In this document: piece after piece, positions 1 through 6,074 of the stretch
Layout: each line of letters begins with the position of its first letter
Numbering within the stretch: position 1 is the first letter of the stretch
Source of the DNA: Acidobacteriota bacterium
GTDB lineage: Bacteria; Acidobacteriota; Terriglobia; Bryobacterales; Bryobacteraceae
Direction of reading: 5' to 3'
NCBI GenBank assembly: GCA_026394095.1
Contig: JAPKYY010000359.1
Coordinates: 1 to 8,672, forward strand
Length of the DNA stretch: 8,672 nucleotides
The notes under the pieces: generated by a model
What the model was told of the DNA's origin: nothing
Seen by the model: only the letters and a program-made list of their open reading frames with translations
Database searches by the model: none
Translations under genes and position numbers: made by a program

Positions 1-588
1 CTTCTGGTCGATGCCAGCAACTCGGTGCAGGCCGCCATGCTTTTCTTGATTTCGCCAGACGGTGCCTTCCAGTGGATCGGCGCCTCACCCGTTTCCACCG
101 GCAAGCCTGGCCAGAAAGAACATTTCAAAACCCCATCTGGCGTATATCTTCACTCGCCCGCCAACCCCGACTATCGCGCTGAAGGAACAAAAAACGAACT
201 TGGCATTCGCGGCTACGGAGCGAAAGGTATGCGTGTCTACGACTTCGGCTGGCAACCCGCAATTCGCGGCTGGGGCAAGGGTGGCCCGGGTATCATCCGT
301 CTTCAGGTCCATGCCACAGATCCCGATCGATTGGAGCGCCTTCTGGGCGTGGCGCATTCCAAAGGCTGTGTTCGAATCCCCGCCACCCTGAATACCTTCC
401 TCGACCACTACGGCATCCTTGATTCCGAATACGATTCGGAGCTAAAGGCGGGTCGCGCACCAAGAGTCTTCCTGCCTGATCGAGAGCCATCTCCATCGGC
501 AGGAAAATATCTGATCGTCATCGACTCGGAGCAACAACAGCGGCCCGTCTGGTCTCCTCTACCTGCTGCCCTCCGTAAAGCGCAATGA
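1..588 (+). CDS. L,D-transpeptidase (YkuD catalytic domain), 5'-truncated by window edge
   Basis: The reading frame is open from base 1, so the true start lies outside the window; the GTG at 25 and ATG at 37 are internal. The visible 195 residues carry a YkuD-type catalytic domain. It opens with a strand-rich segment (AAMLFLISPDGAFQWIG), followed by TGKPGQKEHFKTPSGVY, which matches the family pattern of a Gly/Pro loop before a 'TP.G.Y' strand. The catalytic segment has VHAT (His codon at 310-312) and then HSKGCVRIP, with the Cys codon at 367-369. In this family the Cys attacks a peptidoglycan stem peptide to form 3-3 cross-links or attach proteins, in the periplasm. The usual motif is [ST]HGC[VI]R; here the His is Lys (AAA at 361-363). 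The tail after the motif (LNTFLDHYGILD and about 55 more residues) is not a domain I recognise. Stop TGA at 586-588. A small reading frame follows 34 bases later on the same strand. Family assignment is secure; the exact substrate is unknown. Confidence 0.85.
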   Translation, partial: LLVDASNSVQAAMLFLISPDGAFQWIGASPVSTGKPGQKEHFKTPSGVYLHSPANPDYRAEGTKNELGIRGYGAKGMRVYDFGWQPAIRGWGKGGPGIIRLQVHATDPDRLERLLGVAHSKGCVRIPATLNTFLDHYGILDSEYDSELKAGRAPRVFLPDREPSPSAGKYLIVIDSEQQQRPVWSPLPAALRKAQ

Positions 589-622
589 CTGTTATGGACG
601 CCGAATTGCTCATCCAAATGGC

Positions 623-761
623 ATGAAACCAGGAATCATCCTGATACTCGGCGGCTTCGCACTCCCTGGTCTGCGCTGCCGGCTTCGAGTACAAAGCCGT
701 CGCAAATCGGAACGATCTGCGCGATCTGGCTGATTCCATCTCTAGCGCTTCAGCGCTGTAA
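623..761 (+). pseudogene. small secreted/membrane-type protein, apparent single-base frameshift
   Basis: ATG at 623 starts MKPGIILILGGFA, a typical signal-peptide or membrane-anchor start. As written, this frame then continues into Arg-rich, non-coding-looking sequence (PGLRCRLRVQSRR) and stops at 731-733. The next frame, from about 666, reads LVCAAGFEYKAVANR and then NDLRDLADSISSASAL before TAA at 759-761, which looks coding. Removing one C from the CCC at 664-666 joins the two into one 45-residue protein. No Shine-Dalgarno is visible before 623. The frame lies 34 bases after the L,D-transpeptidase stop, and its last 20 bases overlap the 3' end of the convergent propeller/phosphoesterase gene. 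I do not recognise a family. It could be a true pseudogene, an assembly error, or, less likely, an intact 36-residue product of the first frame. Confidence 0.5.
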
Positions 762-3207
762 CTCCGGGATACGGCGTCGCGTAACCTTTCGCATCCCCCC
801 ACAAAATCCGGTTCAACGTATCTGTCGGCACGTCATCAACCTCGCTCCAGTTCATCTTCGCCGACTCCTCTGCAGCCCAGCGTTCACGGCCCTTCAGTGC
901 CTTCAGCGGCGGATTCAACTCGTCCAGCTTCACCTTTGCCGGCACGTGCGTAAATGGCTTCAGATCTGCTTCCTTCACAAACACGCTGTTCATCGCTCGA
1001 GCTGCTTTCAGAAACTGCGTCTTCGGCTCAATCCGAAACACATCCTGAATAGTTCGTACCAGGCTAGTCTGCGTAAAGAAATTCGAGTTCAGCGACTTCC
1101 GCTTGATGTGCGGCCCGATAGCCAGCGCCACTGTCCGGTTCCCCGCCACGTGGTCCACGCCGTCTTGCGCATCGTCCTCCACCACCAAAATCAAAGACTT
1201 GCCCCAAATCTTGCTCTTGCTGATTCCTTCTACCATCCGGCCCAGCGCCAGATCATTATCGGCCACCATCGCCCGAGGCGTCGGCGCTCCCGGATTCTTC
1301 CCCACCGTATGGTCGCTCGTCATCGTGACAATCGTGAGATTCGGCGTCGTCCCGTCTTTTTCCCATTTCCCCAAACGCTCTAGAAACGCCTCAGCCCGGA
1401 TCGCATCTGGAATCTTCATCTCACTCGGCGGAAACCGCTCATCGTAAATCCCTTTCAGCGAAGGCACCCCGCACTTCGATCCGACAACATCGCGCCATGT
1501 GCCCTTCTGGTAATGGTCCCAGTAGTAATTCCACGATGGCAGATCGCTCTCGTTCACATCCCTAACCAGCCCGGTCTTGGCATCAAATATTCCCGGCAGT
1601 GACAGCGCCCCTAGCAATTGCACCTTCAGCGGCCGCCGTGCGCTCTGCCAGAAAAAGCCCTGCGGTGACACCGCCAACCCATCTGCCATATTCCATGCAT
1701 AACCCCGCGGAGCCGCTTGCAGCGCCCGCTCCACGTGATCGCTCACAAAGCCCATCATCAGCCACTGATGCCCTTCAAAGCTGATCGCCCCCGACGCGTA
1801 GAAGTTATCGAGCAGCACAAACTCCTCGGCCAGCGCATGATGGTTCGGAGTAATCTCCCGAGGATAAATAGCAAACTCCTTTTTCCCATTCCCCACTGGC
1901 ATATCGCCGAAAACCTGGTCATAAGTCCGGTTCTCTTTGATCAGCAGAAACACATGCTCAATCCCTAACCGGTCCAGATCCTTCACTCCACCCTGCGCCG
2001 TAAACCTCGGCTCGCTGGCCAGTTTTACCTCACGCTGCCCTGCCACGGCCTGCGCCCGGCTCGGAGCCGGAATCGTCAGCAGGCTTCCTTCAAACGCCCG
2101 GCTGTTGAACTTACCCGGCTCCTGCTCCGTATTACCCACTCCCTTGATATTCACCACCCGCAAGTCGCCACTGCTATCAAGCGCCAACGCGGAAGGAAAC
2201 CACCCCGTTGGCAAAGCACCAATCACTTTGCCGCCCTCCACAATGCCTACTGCGTTGTCACCAGCGCAAGCTACATACAAGCGGTTTCCGTCTGCACTAT
2301 AGAGCACTCCAATCGGCTGCCTGCACGCGGCTACCGTCTGGCTTTTCTTCGTCTTGGTGTCAACCAGCGTCACCGTATCGGAATGCCCATTGGCCACAGC
2401 CACCTCGCCGCCATCAGGCCTCATCGCAAGCCCGGAAGGCGCACGGTCTACCTGCACATCCTGCCGCTTCCCATCCGCCAGCGCAAGTATCGTCAAAGTC
2501 CCCGGCAGCACCGATCCGTTCGCGTCCACTGGCACATCCACCCCTCCGCTCGGCGCCGTCGCCGCCCCCGCAGGGATAGACGAGCCGGCCCTGTTGGTCA
2601 CATAAGCAATCCCCTCCCGCACCACCACACCAAACGGCGCAATACCCATAGGCCAACGCTGCGTCTCCTTACGAGTCGCACGGTCAAACGCCACCAGCGC
2701 ATTGTCCCGGTGCATCGCCACATACACGGTTTTGCCATCGGCCGAGAATGCAATGCCGGTCGGCACGGAATGGCCCGGCAGATTCACCCGGTCCGTTGCG
2801 GTCACCTTGCCGTTTGCACCAACGCTAATCAACAACAGGCTATCGGGTCCAGACCGCGTCGCCTCCGAAGCCCAGATCTCTTTCCCGTCCGGGGAGAAAG
2901 CAATGCCCGCGTAAGACGTAGTCTTCGATTTCGCCCGGTCAACAACGCTACCGCTGGTCCCATCGAGAATCACTACCTCTGTGCCGCTCAGCACAGCCAG
3001 CCAGCGCTTGGACGGATCAAACGCCATATCCACAGGCCGGCCCTTAAAAAAGATCTGCGTCCCCCAGGGTTTCACCAGTTGGTGGTTCACCAGCAAAAAG
3101 CTACCATCCACTTGCCGTCCCAGCAGCGTCGTCGAAATCATAGGTGCTGAAGCCGCACCCAACGCGGCCACCACCGCCACCAGCAAACCAATCTTGCGAG
3201 ATGTCAT
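742..3207 (-). CDS. exported YVTN/YncE beta-propeller with C-terminal phosphoesterase (alkaline phosphatase-like) domain
   Basis: The product is 821 residues from the ATG at 3207. The frame is open further upstream, but that stretch is low-complexity and crosses a G9 tract. The chosen start gives an export signal (MTSRKIGLLVAVVAALGAAS). The Shine-Dalgarno is weak, an AGG 10 bases upstream. Residues 45-385 are YVTN-type beta-propeller blades, with recurring 'IAFSPDGKEIWAS', 'IAFSADGKTVYVA', 'LAMRPDGGEVAVANG' and 'VLYSADGNRLYVA'. Residues 415-735 are a phosphoesterase domain (PF04185-like superfamily): ENRTYD (425-430, metal-binding Glu/Asn region), LDNFYASG (466-473), GHQW (479-482), TSDHT (630-634) and VEDDAQDGVDH (676-686). 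These fit the metal-dependent phosphoesterases that hydrolyse phosphate esters outside the cytoplasm; the substrate is unknown. Two-domain proteins of this type are known as bifunctional YncE/alkaline phosphatase family proteins. It lies 146 bases downstream of the co-oriented DUF1080 gene, so co-transcription is possible but unproven. No disrupting stops or missing motifs were seen. Confidence 0.9.
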   Translation of the reverse strand: MTSRKIGLLVAVVAALGAASAPMISTTLLGRQVDGSFLLVNHQLVKPWGTQIFFKGRPVDMAFDPSKRWLAVLSGTEVVILDGTSGSVVDRAKSKTTSYAGIAFSPDGKEIWASEATRSGPDSLLLISVGANGKVTATDRVNLPGHSVPTGIAFSADGKTVYVAMHRDNALVAFDRATRKETQRWPMGIAPFGVVVREGIAYVTNRAGSSIPAGAATAPSGGVDVPVDANGSVLPGTLTILALADGKRQDVQVDRAPSGLAMRPDGGEVAVANGHSDTVTLVDTKTKKSQTVAACRQPIGVLYSADGNRLYVACAGDNAVGIVEGGKVIGALPTGWFPSALALDSSGDLRVVNIKGVGNTEQEPGKFNSRAFEGSLLTIPAPSRAQAVAGQREVKLASEPRFTAQGGVKDLDRLGIEHVFLLIKENRTYDQVFGDMPVGNGKKEFAIYPREITPNHHALAEEFVLLDNFYASGAISFEGHQWLMMGFVSDHVERALQAAPRGYAWNMADGLAVSPQGFFWQSARRPLKVQLLGALSLPGIFDAKTGLVRDVNESDLPSWNYYWDHYQKGTWRDVVGSKCGVPSLKGIYDERFPPSEMKIPDAIRAEAFLERLGKWEKDGTTPNLTIVTMTSDHTVGKNPGAPTPRAMVADNDLALGRMVEGISKSKIWGKSLILVVEDDAQDGVDHVAGNRTVALAIGPHIKRKSLNSNFFTQTSLVRTIQDVFRIEPKTQFLKAARAMNSVFVKEADLKPFTHVPAKVKLDELNPPLKALKGRERWAAEESAKMNWSEVDDVPTDTLNRILWGDAKGYATPYPGVTALKR
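744..757. other. short inverted repeat at the 3' end of the propeller/phosphoesterase gene
   Basis: AGCGC, loop TTCA, GCGCT: a perfect 5-bp stem that includes the last codons and one base of the stop codon of the minus-strand gene. No T-tract follows on either strand, so it is not a standard intrinsic terminator. It may be a 3' mRNA stem or chance. Confidence 0.35.
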
Positions 3208-3279
3208 CGCTTCACAGCCTATCAAGCTAAAGTGGCGTGCCGATGTCGGAAGGGAAGAATCTAAACTTTTGGGTCTGCT

Positions 3280-3288
3280 CCCCCCCCC
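3280..3288. repeat. C9/G9 homopolymer tract in an intergenic region
   Basis: Nine consecutive C on the plus strand, hence nine G on the coding strand, 72 bases upstream of the propeller/phosphoesterase start. It lies in the gap after the DUF1080 gene. Tracts of this length are prone to slippage in replication and in some sequencing chemistries. If an upstream start were used, length changes here would shift the frame; with the chosen start at 3207 they would only change leader spacing. Confidence 0.9.
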
Positions 3289-3326
3289 TACCTTACCTTC
3301 CTCAATCAATCAGAGCGTCACATACG

Positions 3327-3355
3327 AATCAGGCGCGATGGCTGCCTTCCTGATT
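3327..3355. other. inverted repeat spanning the DUF1080 stop codon
   Basis: AATCAGG at 3327-3333 pairs perfectly with CCTGATT at 3349-3355, a 7-bp stem with a 15-base loop. It overlaps two bases of the DUF1080 TAA stop (3354-3356). There is no U-tract after the stem on the minus strand, so it is at best a non-canonical terminator or an mRNA-end stem between the DUF1080 and propeller genes. Confidence 0.45.
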
Positions 3356-4115
3356 ACGGAGTGGTGCGGGCAGGCGTCGCCTTGTCAAACTTGCCCGGCG
3401 TGGCAGGTGCACGGCGCGCGGGCAATTCCATCTTTTGCGCATAACGCTCCGGGTGCGCAGTGATAATGCGAATGTTCTTGAACCGGATGACATTGCGCGT
3501 ATCGTCGGGCCGGTCTCCGAGCGAATGAATCTTAAGAGCGATTTTGCCTTCTCGATACTTTTCATCCACAAGGTGAGTCGTGGGAACTCCGTTCACCCAC
3601 ACCTTGATCGTGTGGCCGATGCATTCGATGCGGAAATGCGCCCACTCACCCAGCTTGAATGCGGCGCGGCCCGCTTCGTTCTCAGAGAGGTCGTGCAGCC
3701 AGCGCCAGGAATCACCAAAGTCATCGAAAACCCCGCCCGTCCAGGCCCGGGCCGTATTGTCAACCTTCACCTGATAGCAATTGAGCCGCACCTTGGCATC
3801 GGCCGCTGCATCCACGCACCGCAGGAGAACGCCGCTATTGAATCCGGGGTCGTCCTTCAGATCCAATTCGAGAATGAAGTCGCCATATTTTTCCTTGGAA
3901 CTAACAAACGTGTGCTCGGCAGTGTTGATCCTTTGTCGCAGCACCATCGCACCGTCTTCAATCTCGACAGGTGCTAAATTCGCCGGGCCCACGATTTTCC
4001 AGCCGCTGTAATCCTTGCCGTTGAACAGCGATACCCACGGCTCGGTTGCGGGCAATTGTGACTGGGCAATGATGACAGATAGAACCACCAGGAACCATAC
4101 CTTGCTGAGTTGCAT
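3354..4115 (-). CDS. secreted DUF1080 / 3-keto-disaccharide hydrolase-like protein
   Basis: The product is 253 residues from the ATG at 4115. A TTG at 4139 would add eight residues, but the ATG gives a clean signal peptide (MQLSKVWFLVVLSVIIAQSQ, predicted cleavage near 20-24). The mature part is a single jelly-roll, concanavalin-like domain of the DUF1080 family (PF06439). Its hallmarks are WVSLFNGKDYSGWKIVG (27-43), the strand FILELDLKDDPGFNSGVLLR (80-99), YQVKV (114-118), GGVFD (127-131), the later strands EWAHFRIECIGHTIKVWVNG (157-176) and GKIALKIHSLG (190-200). Members are exported; some act as hydrolases on 3-keto-glycosides, but most are uncharacterised, so the substrate here is unknown. 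The length is normal for a single-domain member. No Shine-Dalgarno is seen before the ATG; a -10-like hexamer lies six bases upstream, compatible with a leaderless mRNA. The propeller/phosphoesterase gene follows on the same strand. Confidence 0.87.
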   Translation of the reverse strand: MQLSKVWFLVVLSVIIAQSQLPATEPWVSLFNGKDYSGWKIVGPANLAPVEIEDGAMVLRQRINTAEHTFVSSKEKYGDFILELDLKDDPGFNSGVLLRCVDAAADAKVRLNCYQVKVDNTARAWTGGVFDDFGDSWRWLHDLSENEAGRAAFKLGEWAHFRIECIGHTIKVWVNGVPTTHLVDEKYREGKIALKIHSLGDRPDDTRNVIRFKNIRIITAHPERYAQKMELPARRAPATPGKFDKATPARTTP

Positions 4116-4121
4116 GTGGAT

Positions 4122-4127
4122 AGTATA
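4122..4127 (-). promoter_or_regulatory. possible -10 hexamer for a leaderless DUF1080 transcript
   Basis: TATACT on the minus strand matches 5 of 6 bases of the sigma70 -10 consensus. It ends six bases before the ATG at 4115, so transcription would start at or next to the start codon. The absence of a Shine-Dalgarno agrees with this. No good -35 hexamer was found at 16-18 bases, so the call is weak. Confidence 0.22.
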
Positions 4128-4165
4128 TGGCCGGCTCAAGACAGTGGAAGCTCACTCCAGGCCTT

Positions 4166-4571
4166 CTACGCCATCCGTTCCACGGCGTCAAAGAAGACGG
4201 CCGCAAGCGCAGTATGCAGCAGGTGGATGGTCGGCGTAAGTTCCGGCTGCCCCGGGACAACGGTGAGCAGCGCGAGCGGGCGTTCGCTGCTGAAGATCTG
4301 GCGCTCCTCCTCAGCCGTAAGTCGGCCCAGGAAAGGTTCCACCACGCCGCTCCGGTAGCCAGTCAGGATTCCGAGATCGGCCTCTTGCTCCTTCCCTGAA
4401 AGCAAAACGCACATCGACACCGGCTGATCCCCCTGCAACAGACTGACGAAAGCCACGCCGCCAGGCGCCGCCAGCCATTCCAGGTCGAGATCGCTCTTCT
4501 TAAGAAACGCAAGCTTGTCACGGAACTGAGCGGGATTCGGGGCGCAGTAAGCGAAGGGTAAAGCGTTTCAT
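4166..4571 (-). CDS. hypothetical protein, apparent single-base frameshift near its 5' end
   Basis: An uninterrupted frame from 4567 down to the TAG at 4168-4166 encodes 133 residues with coding-like composition and codon use, e.g. CAPNPAQFRDKLAFLKK, LTAEEERQIFSSERPLALL and HTALAAVFFDAVERMA. It has no ATG: the only standard alternative start is GTG at 4456 (96 residues), yet the sequence upstream of that also looks coding. The codon before 4567 is TGA. An ATG at 4571 in the neighbouring frame begins MKRFT. Removing one base from the GGG at 4556-4558 (CCC on the coding strand) joins MKRFT to FAYCAPNPAQF and gives an intact 134-residue protein. No signal peptide or membrane segment is evident, and I do not recognise a family. 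It ends 50 bases before the DUF1080 start on the same strand. It may be a recent pseudogene, an assembly indel, or a shorter gene starting at GTG 4456. Confidence 0.55.
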
Positions 4572-4733
4572 TCGGGCGTTCTGTTCAGGGAATACATAAG
4601 CTGGCTGATTCTTACCAAAGCTCTCAATCTAGCAGGTTTCCAGTGCGGCGCAATCGATAGAGAACGGTATCATGAAGGGTCTGTCGCCATAGCCGCTAGC
4701 CGGCAGGCGAATCGAACCCCTCAATCAGAAAGC

Positions 4734-4738
4734 AGGAG
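4734..4738 (+). promoter_or_regulatory. ribosome binding site of the 439-residue protein gene
   Basis: AGGAG lies six bases before the ATG at 4745, the clearest Shine-Dalgarno in the window, and it fixes that start. The 173 bases between 4572 and 4744 separate this gene from the divergent hypothetical gene and should hold its promoter. I found a TATCAT at 4668-4673 but no matching -35, so I call no promoter. Confidence 0.8.
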
Positions 4739-4744
4739 TAAAGA

Positions 4745-6064
4745 ATGTTTGGACGTGGTAATTGGGCAGTCGCCGGGCTGGTGAAAGAGTCTCTCAAGGA
4801 CTTCTCGATCCATCTTGCAGACCCCGCGCGCATGGCCGTCGCCTCGCAACTCGCCGCCGGCACAGCCGCGCGGATTTACAGCAGCGACTCGATGGGTATC
4901 AACCCCTACAGCGCTCCGCGCATGGACGAAGAGCAGGAGCTCACCGAAGACCAGCAAATCGAATTATCCCGTCACCACGTTGCCGATTCCGTCGACAGCA
5001 CCGCCGCCGTCCTGCCTGCAGAACTACTCGAAGGCCCTGGCTTCGGCCGCGGCGTCGAGGCCTTCCAGATCCACGCCACCATCCCCTGGTTCGGCCTTTG
5101 GGCCGTGGGCAATGAGTGGAAAAACAAGAGTGATGTGCCCTCGATCAAGGAGCAGAGCGCCTATGTAATGCTCGAGCGCCCCTACAAATTTCTCCAGCCC
5201 CCTGACAAACGCACTGTCGACGAAAAGGCCGCCGACGCCACGGCGGTAATCCGCACCCAGGTTCCCGTTCTACTCGACTTCCACGAAGGTCGCGTCTACA
5301 TCGAGAGCACCAATAAAAAGCAGATTTACGCCGTCATGGTGAGCCTCAGCAAGCTCGGTGCGCAGGTCGTGCCCATCGCCTGGCAGTACCCAATGCCCAA
5401 CTGGCCGGAACTCATCCTGAACAACCTCCATGAAGGTACCCAGTTTGTAGACGCCTTTAACAAGCGCGCCGAAGAGGCCAAACGCTTCACCGAGAAGGAG
5501 ATCGAAAAGCTGGAAGACCGCGAGATGGAAGCCATCGTCTCGAAGTTCTTCTCGATGACAGAGATGAAGACCGGCATCTGGGCTGGCATCTCCGGCCCCG
5601 CACGCATCCGCCTGCACCACGCTGCCCCGCCTGTAGCCGTTCGCAACGCCCCTATGGCAACCACTCTGCTCAATCTCACCGCCGACGCCCAAATCGTCTC
5701 TGGCGCGATCACCCTGCAGGAATGCGTCACCGTTACGACCAAGGCCGGAACCGAGCGCAACATCCGCCGCGACATCGCTCGCTTCGATGTGAACGACCGC
5801 ATCAACCTCACCGACATCGGCGTGGCCATGTTACGCGGCTTCGACATGGCCTCGCACAAAAAAGACGTTCTTCGCGAAATCCGCGAGACCCGTCAGGTGC
5901 CAGCCATCCCTCAGTTCTGGAGCGCCTGGCTCCACCAGTTGAGTTACGCCGTCCGCACTATTGAAGAATCCTTCCGCGAGGTCCTCGAACTCGATGGCAG
6001 TGAGCCAGGCGGAATCATTCCCATTCCCGTCTCCGGCCCACCTGAAGCAGCTCCAAAGCCGTAA
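4745..6064 (+). CDS. uncharacterised 439-residue protein, probably cytoplasmic
   Basis: The start is fixed by AGGAG six bases upstream; the stop is TAA at 6062-6064. I do not recognise a family. There is no signal peptide, no transmembrane segment, no Cys/His metal site and no nucleotide-binding P-loop. Residues 1-60 are mildly hydrophobic or helical, with an Asp/Glu-rich stretch at 61-70 (DEEQELTEDQ). Residues 170-212 look like alternating strands (VPVLLDFHEGRVYIES, then AQVVPIAWQYP). Residues 233-268 are a highly charged helix, likely a short coiled coil (KRAEEAKRFTEKEIEKLEDR). Residues 275-330 are again strand-like (TGIWAGISGPARIRLHH). The last 20 residues are Pro-rich. The layout of a strand block followed by a charged helix faintly recalls RdgC-type nucleoid proteins, but no diagnostic motif supports that. 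The gene stands alone on its strand between minus-strand genes, so context gives no function. Codon use resembles the neighbours and the frame is intact, so this is a real gene. Confidence 0.85.
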   Translation: MFGRGNWAVAGLVKESLKDFSIHLADPARMAVASQLAAGTAARIYSSDSMGINPYSAPRMDEEQELTEDQQIELSRHHVADSVDSTAAVLPAELLEGPGFGRGVEAFQIHATIPWFGLWAVGNEWKNKSDVPSIKEQSAYVMLERPYKFLQPPDKRTVDEKAADATAVIRTQVPVLLDFHEGRVYIESTNKKQIYAVMVSLSKLGAQVVPIAWQYPMPNWPELILNNLHEGTQFVDAFNKRAEEAKRFTEKEIEKLEDREMEAIVSKFFSMTEMKTGIWAGISGPARIRLHHAAPPVAVRNAPMATTLLNLTADAQIVSGAITLQECVTVTTKAGTERNIRRDIARFDVNDRINLTDIGVAMLRGFDMASHKKDVLREIRETRQVPAIPQFWSAWLHQLSYAVRTIEESFREVLELDGSEPGGIIPIPVSGPPEAAPKP

Positions 6065-6074
6065 CTTAAGGCTT
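6056..6074. other. weak inverted repeat between convergent stop codons
   Basis: AAGCC at 6056-6060 and GGCTT at 6070-6074 form a 5-bp stem around a 9-base loop that contains both stop codons of the convergent genes. No T-rich tail of useful length follows on either strand. It is the only stem I see where a shared terminator would be expected. Confidence 0.25.

Noticed and set aside
2383..3150. 255-codon open frame on the plus strand
   Set aside because: It lies wholly opposite the propeller/phosphoesterase gene, is very rich in Arg, His and Pro, and has no motif; it is an antisense shadow of GC-rich coding sequence.
3435..3977. 180-codon open frame on the plus strand
   Set aside because: It is antisense to the DUF1080 gene, which has clear family motifs and a signal peptide.
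4127..4399. 90-codon open frame on the plus strand starting near the DUF1080 promoter region
   Set aside because: The opposite strand here reads as better protein (balanced composition, no Arg/Gln excess); treated as its shadow.
4568..4570. In-frame TGA read as selenocysteine in the hypothetical gene
   Set aside because: No hairpin with the expected spacing is seen right after the TGA, and a simple one-base frameshift explains the 5' end better.
4700..4730. T-arm-like sequence (GGTTCGATTC on the minus strand), suggesting a tRNA end or attachment site
   Set aside because: The stem has a mismatch, and no acceptor, anticodon arm or CCA can be built; the 5' half would fall in the start of the 439-residue gene.
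5326..5859. 177-codon open frame on the minus strand
   Set aside because: It is antisense to the 439-residue gene, which has a strong ribosome binding site and better coding composition.
4745..6064. Assignment of the 439-residue protein to RdgC
   Set aside because: Only a loose similarity of layout; the length and sequence do not match and no diagnostic motif was found.
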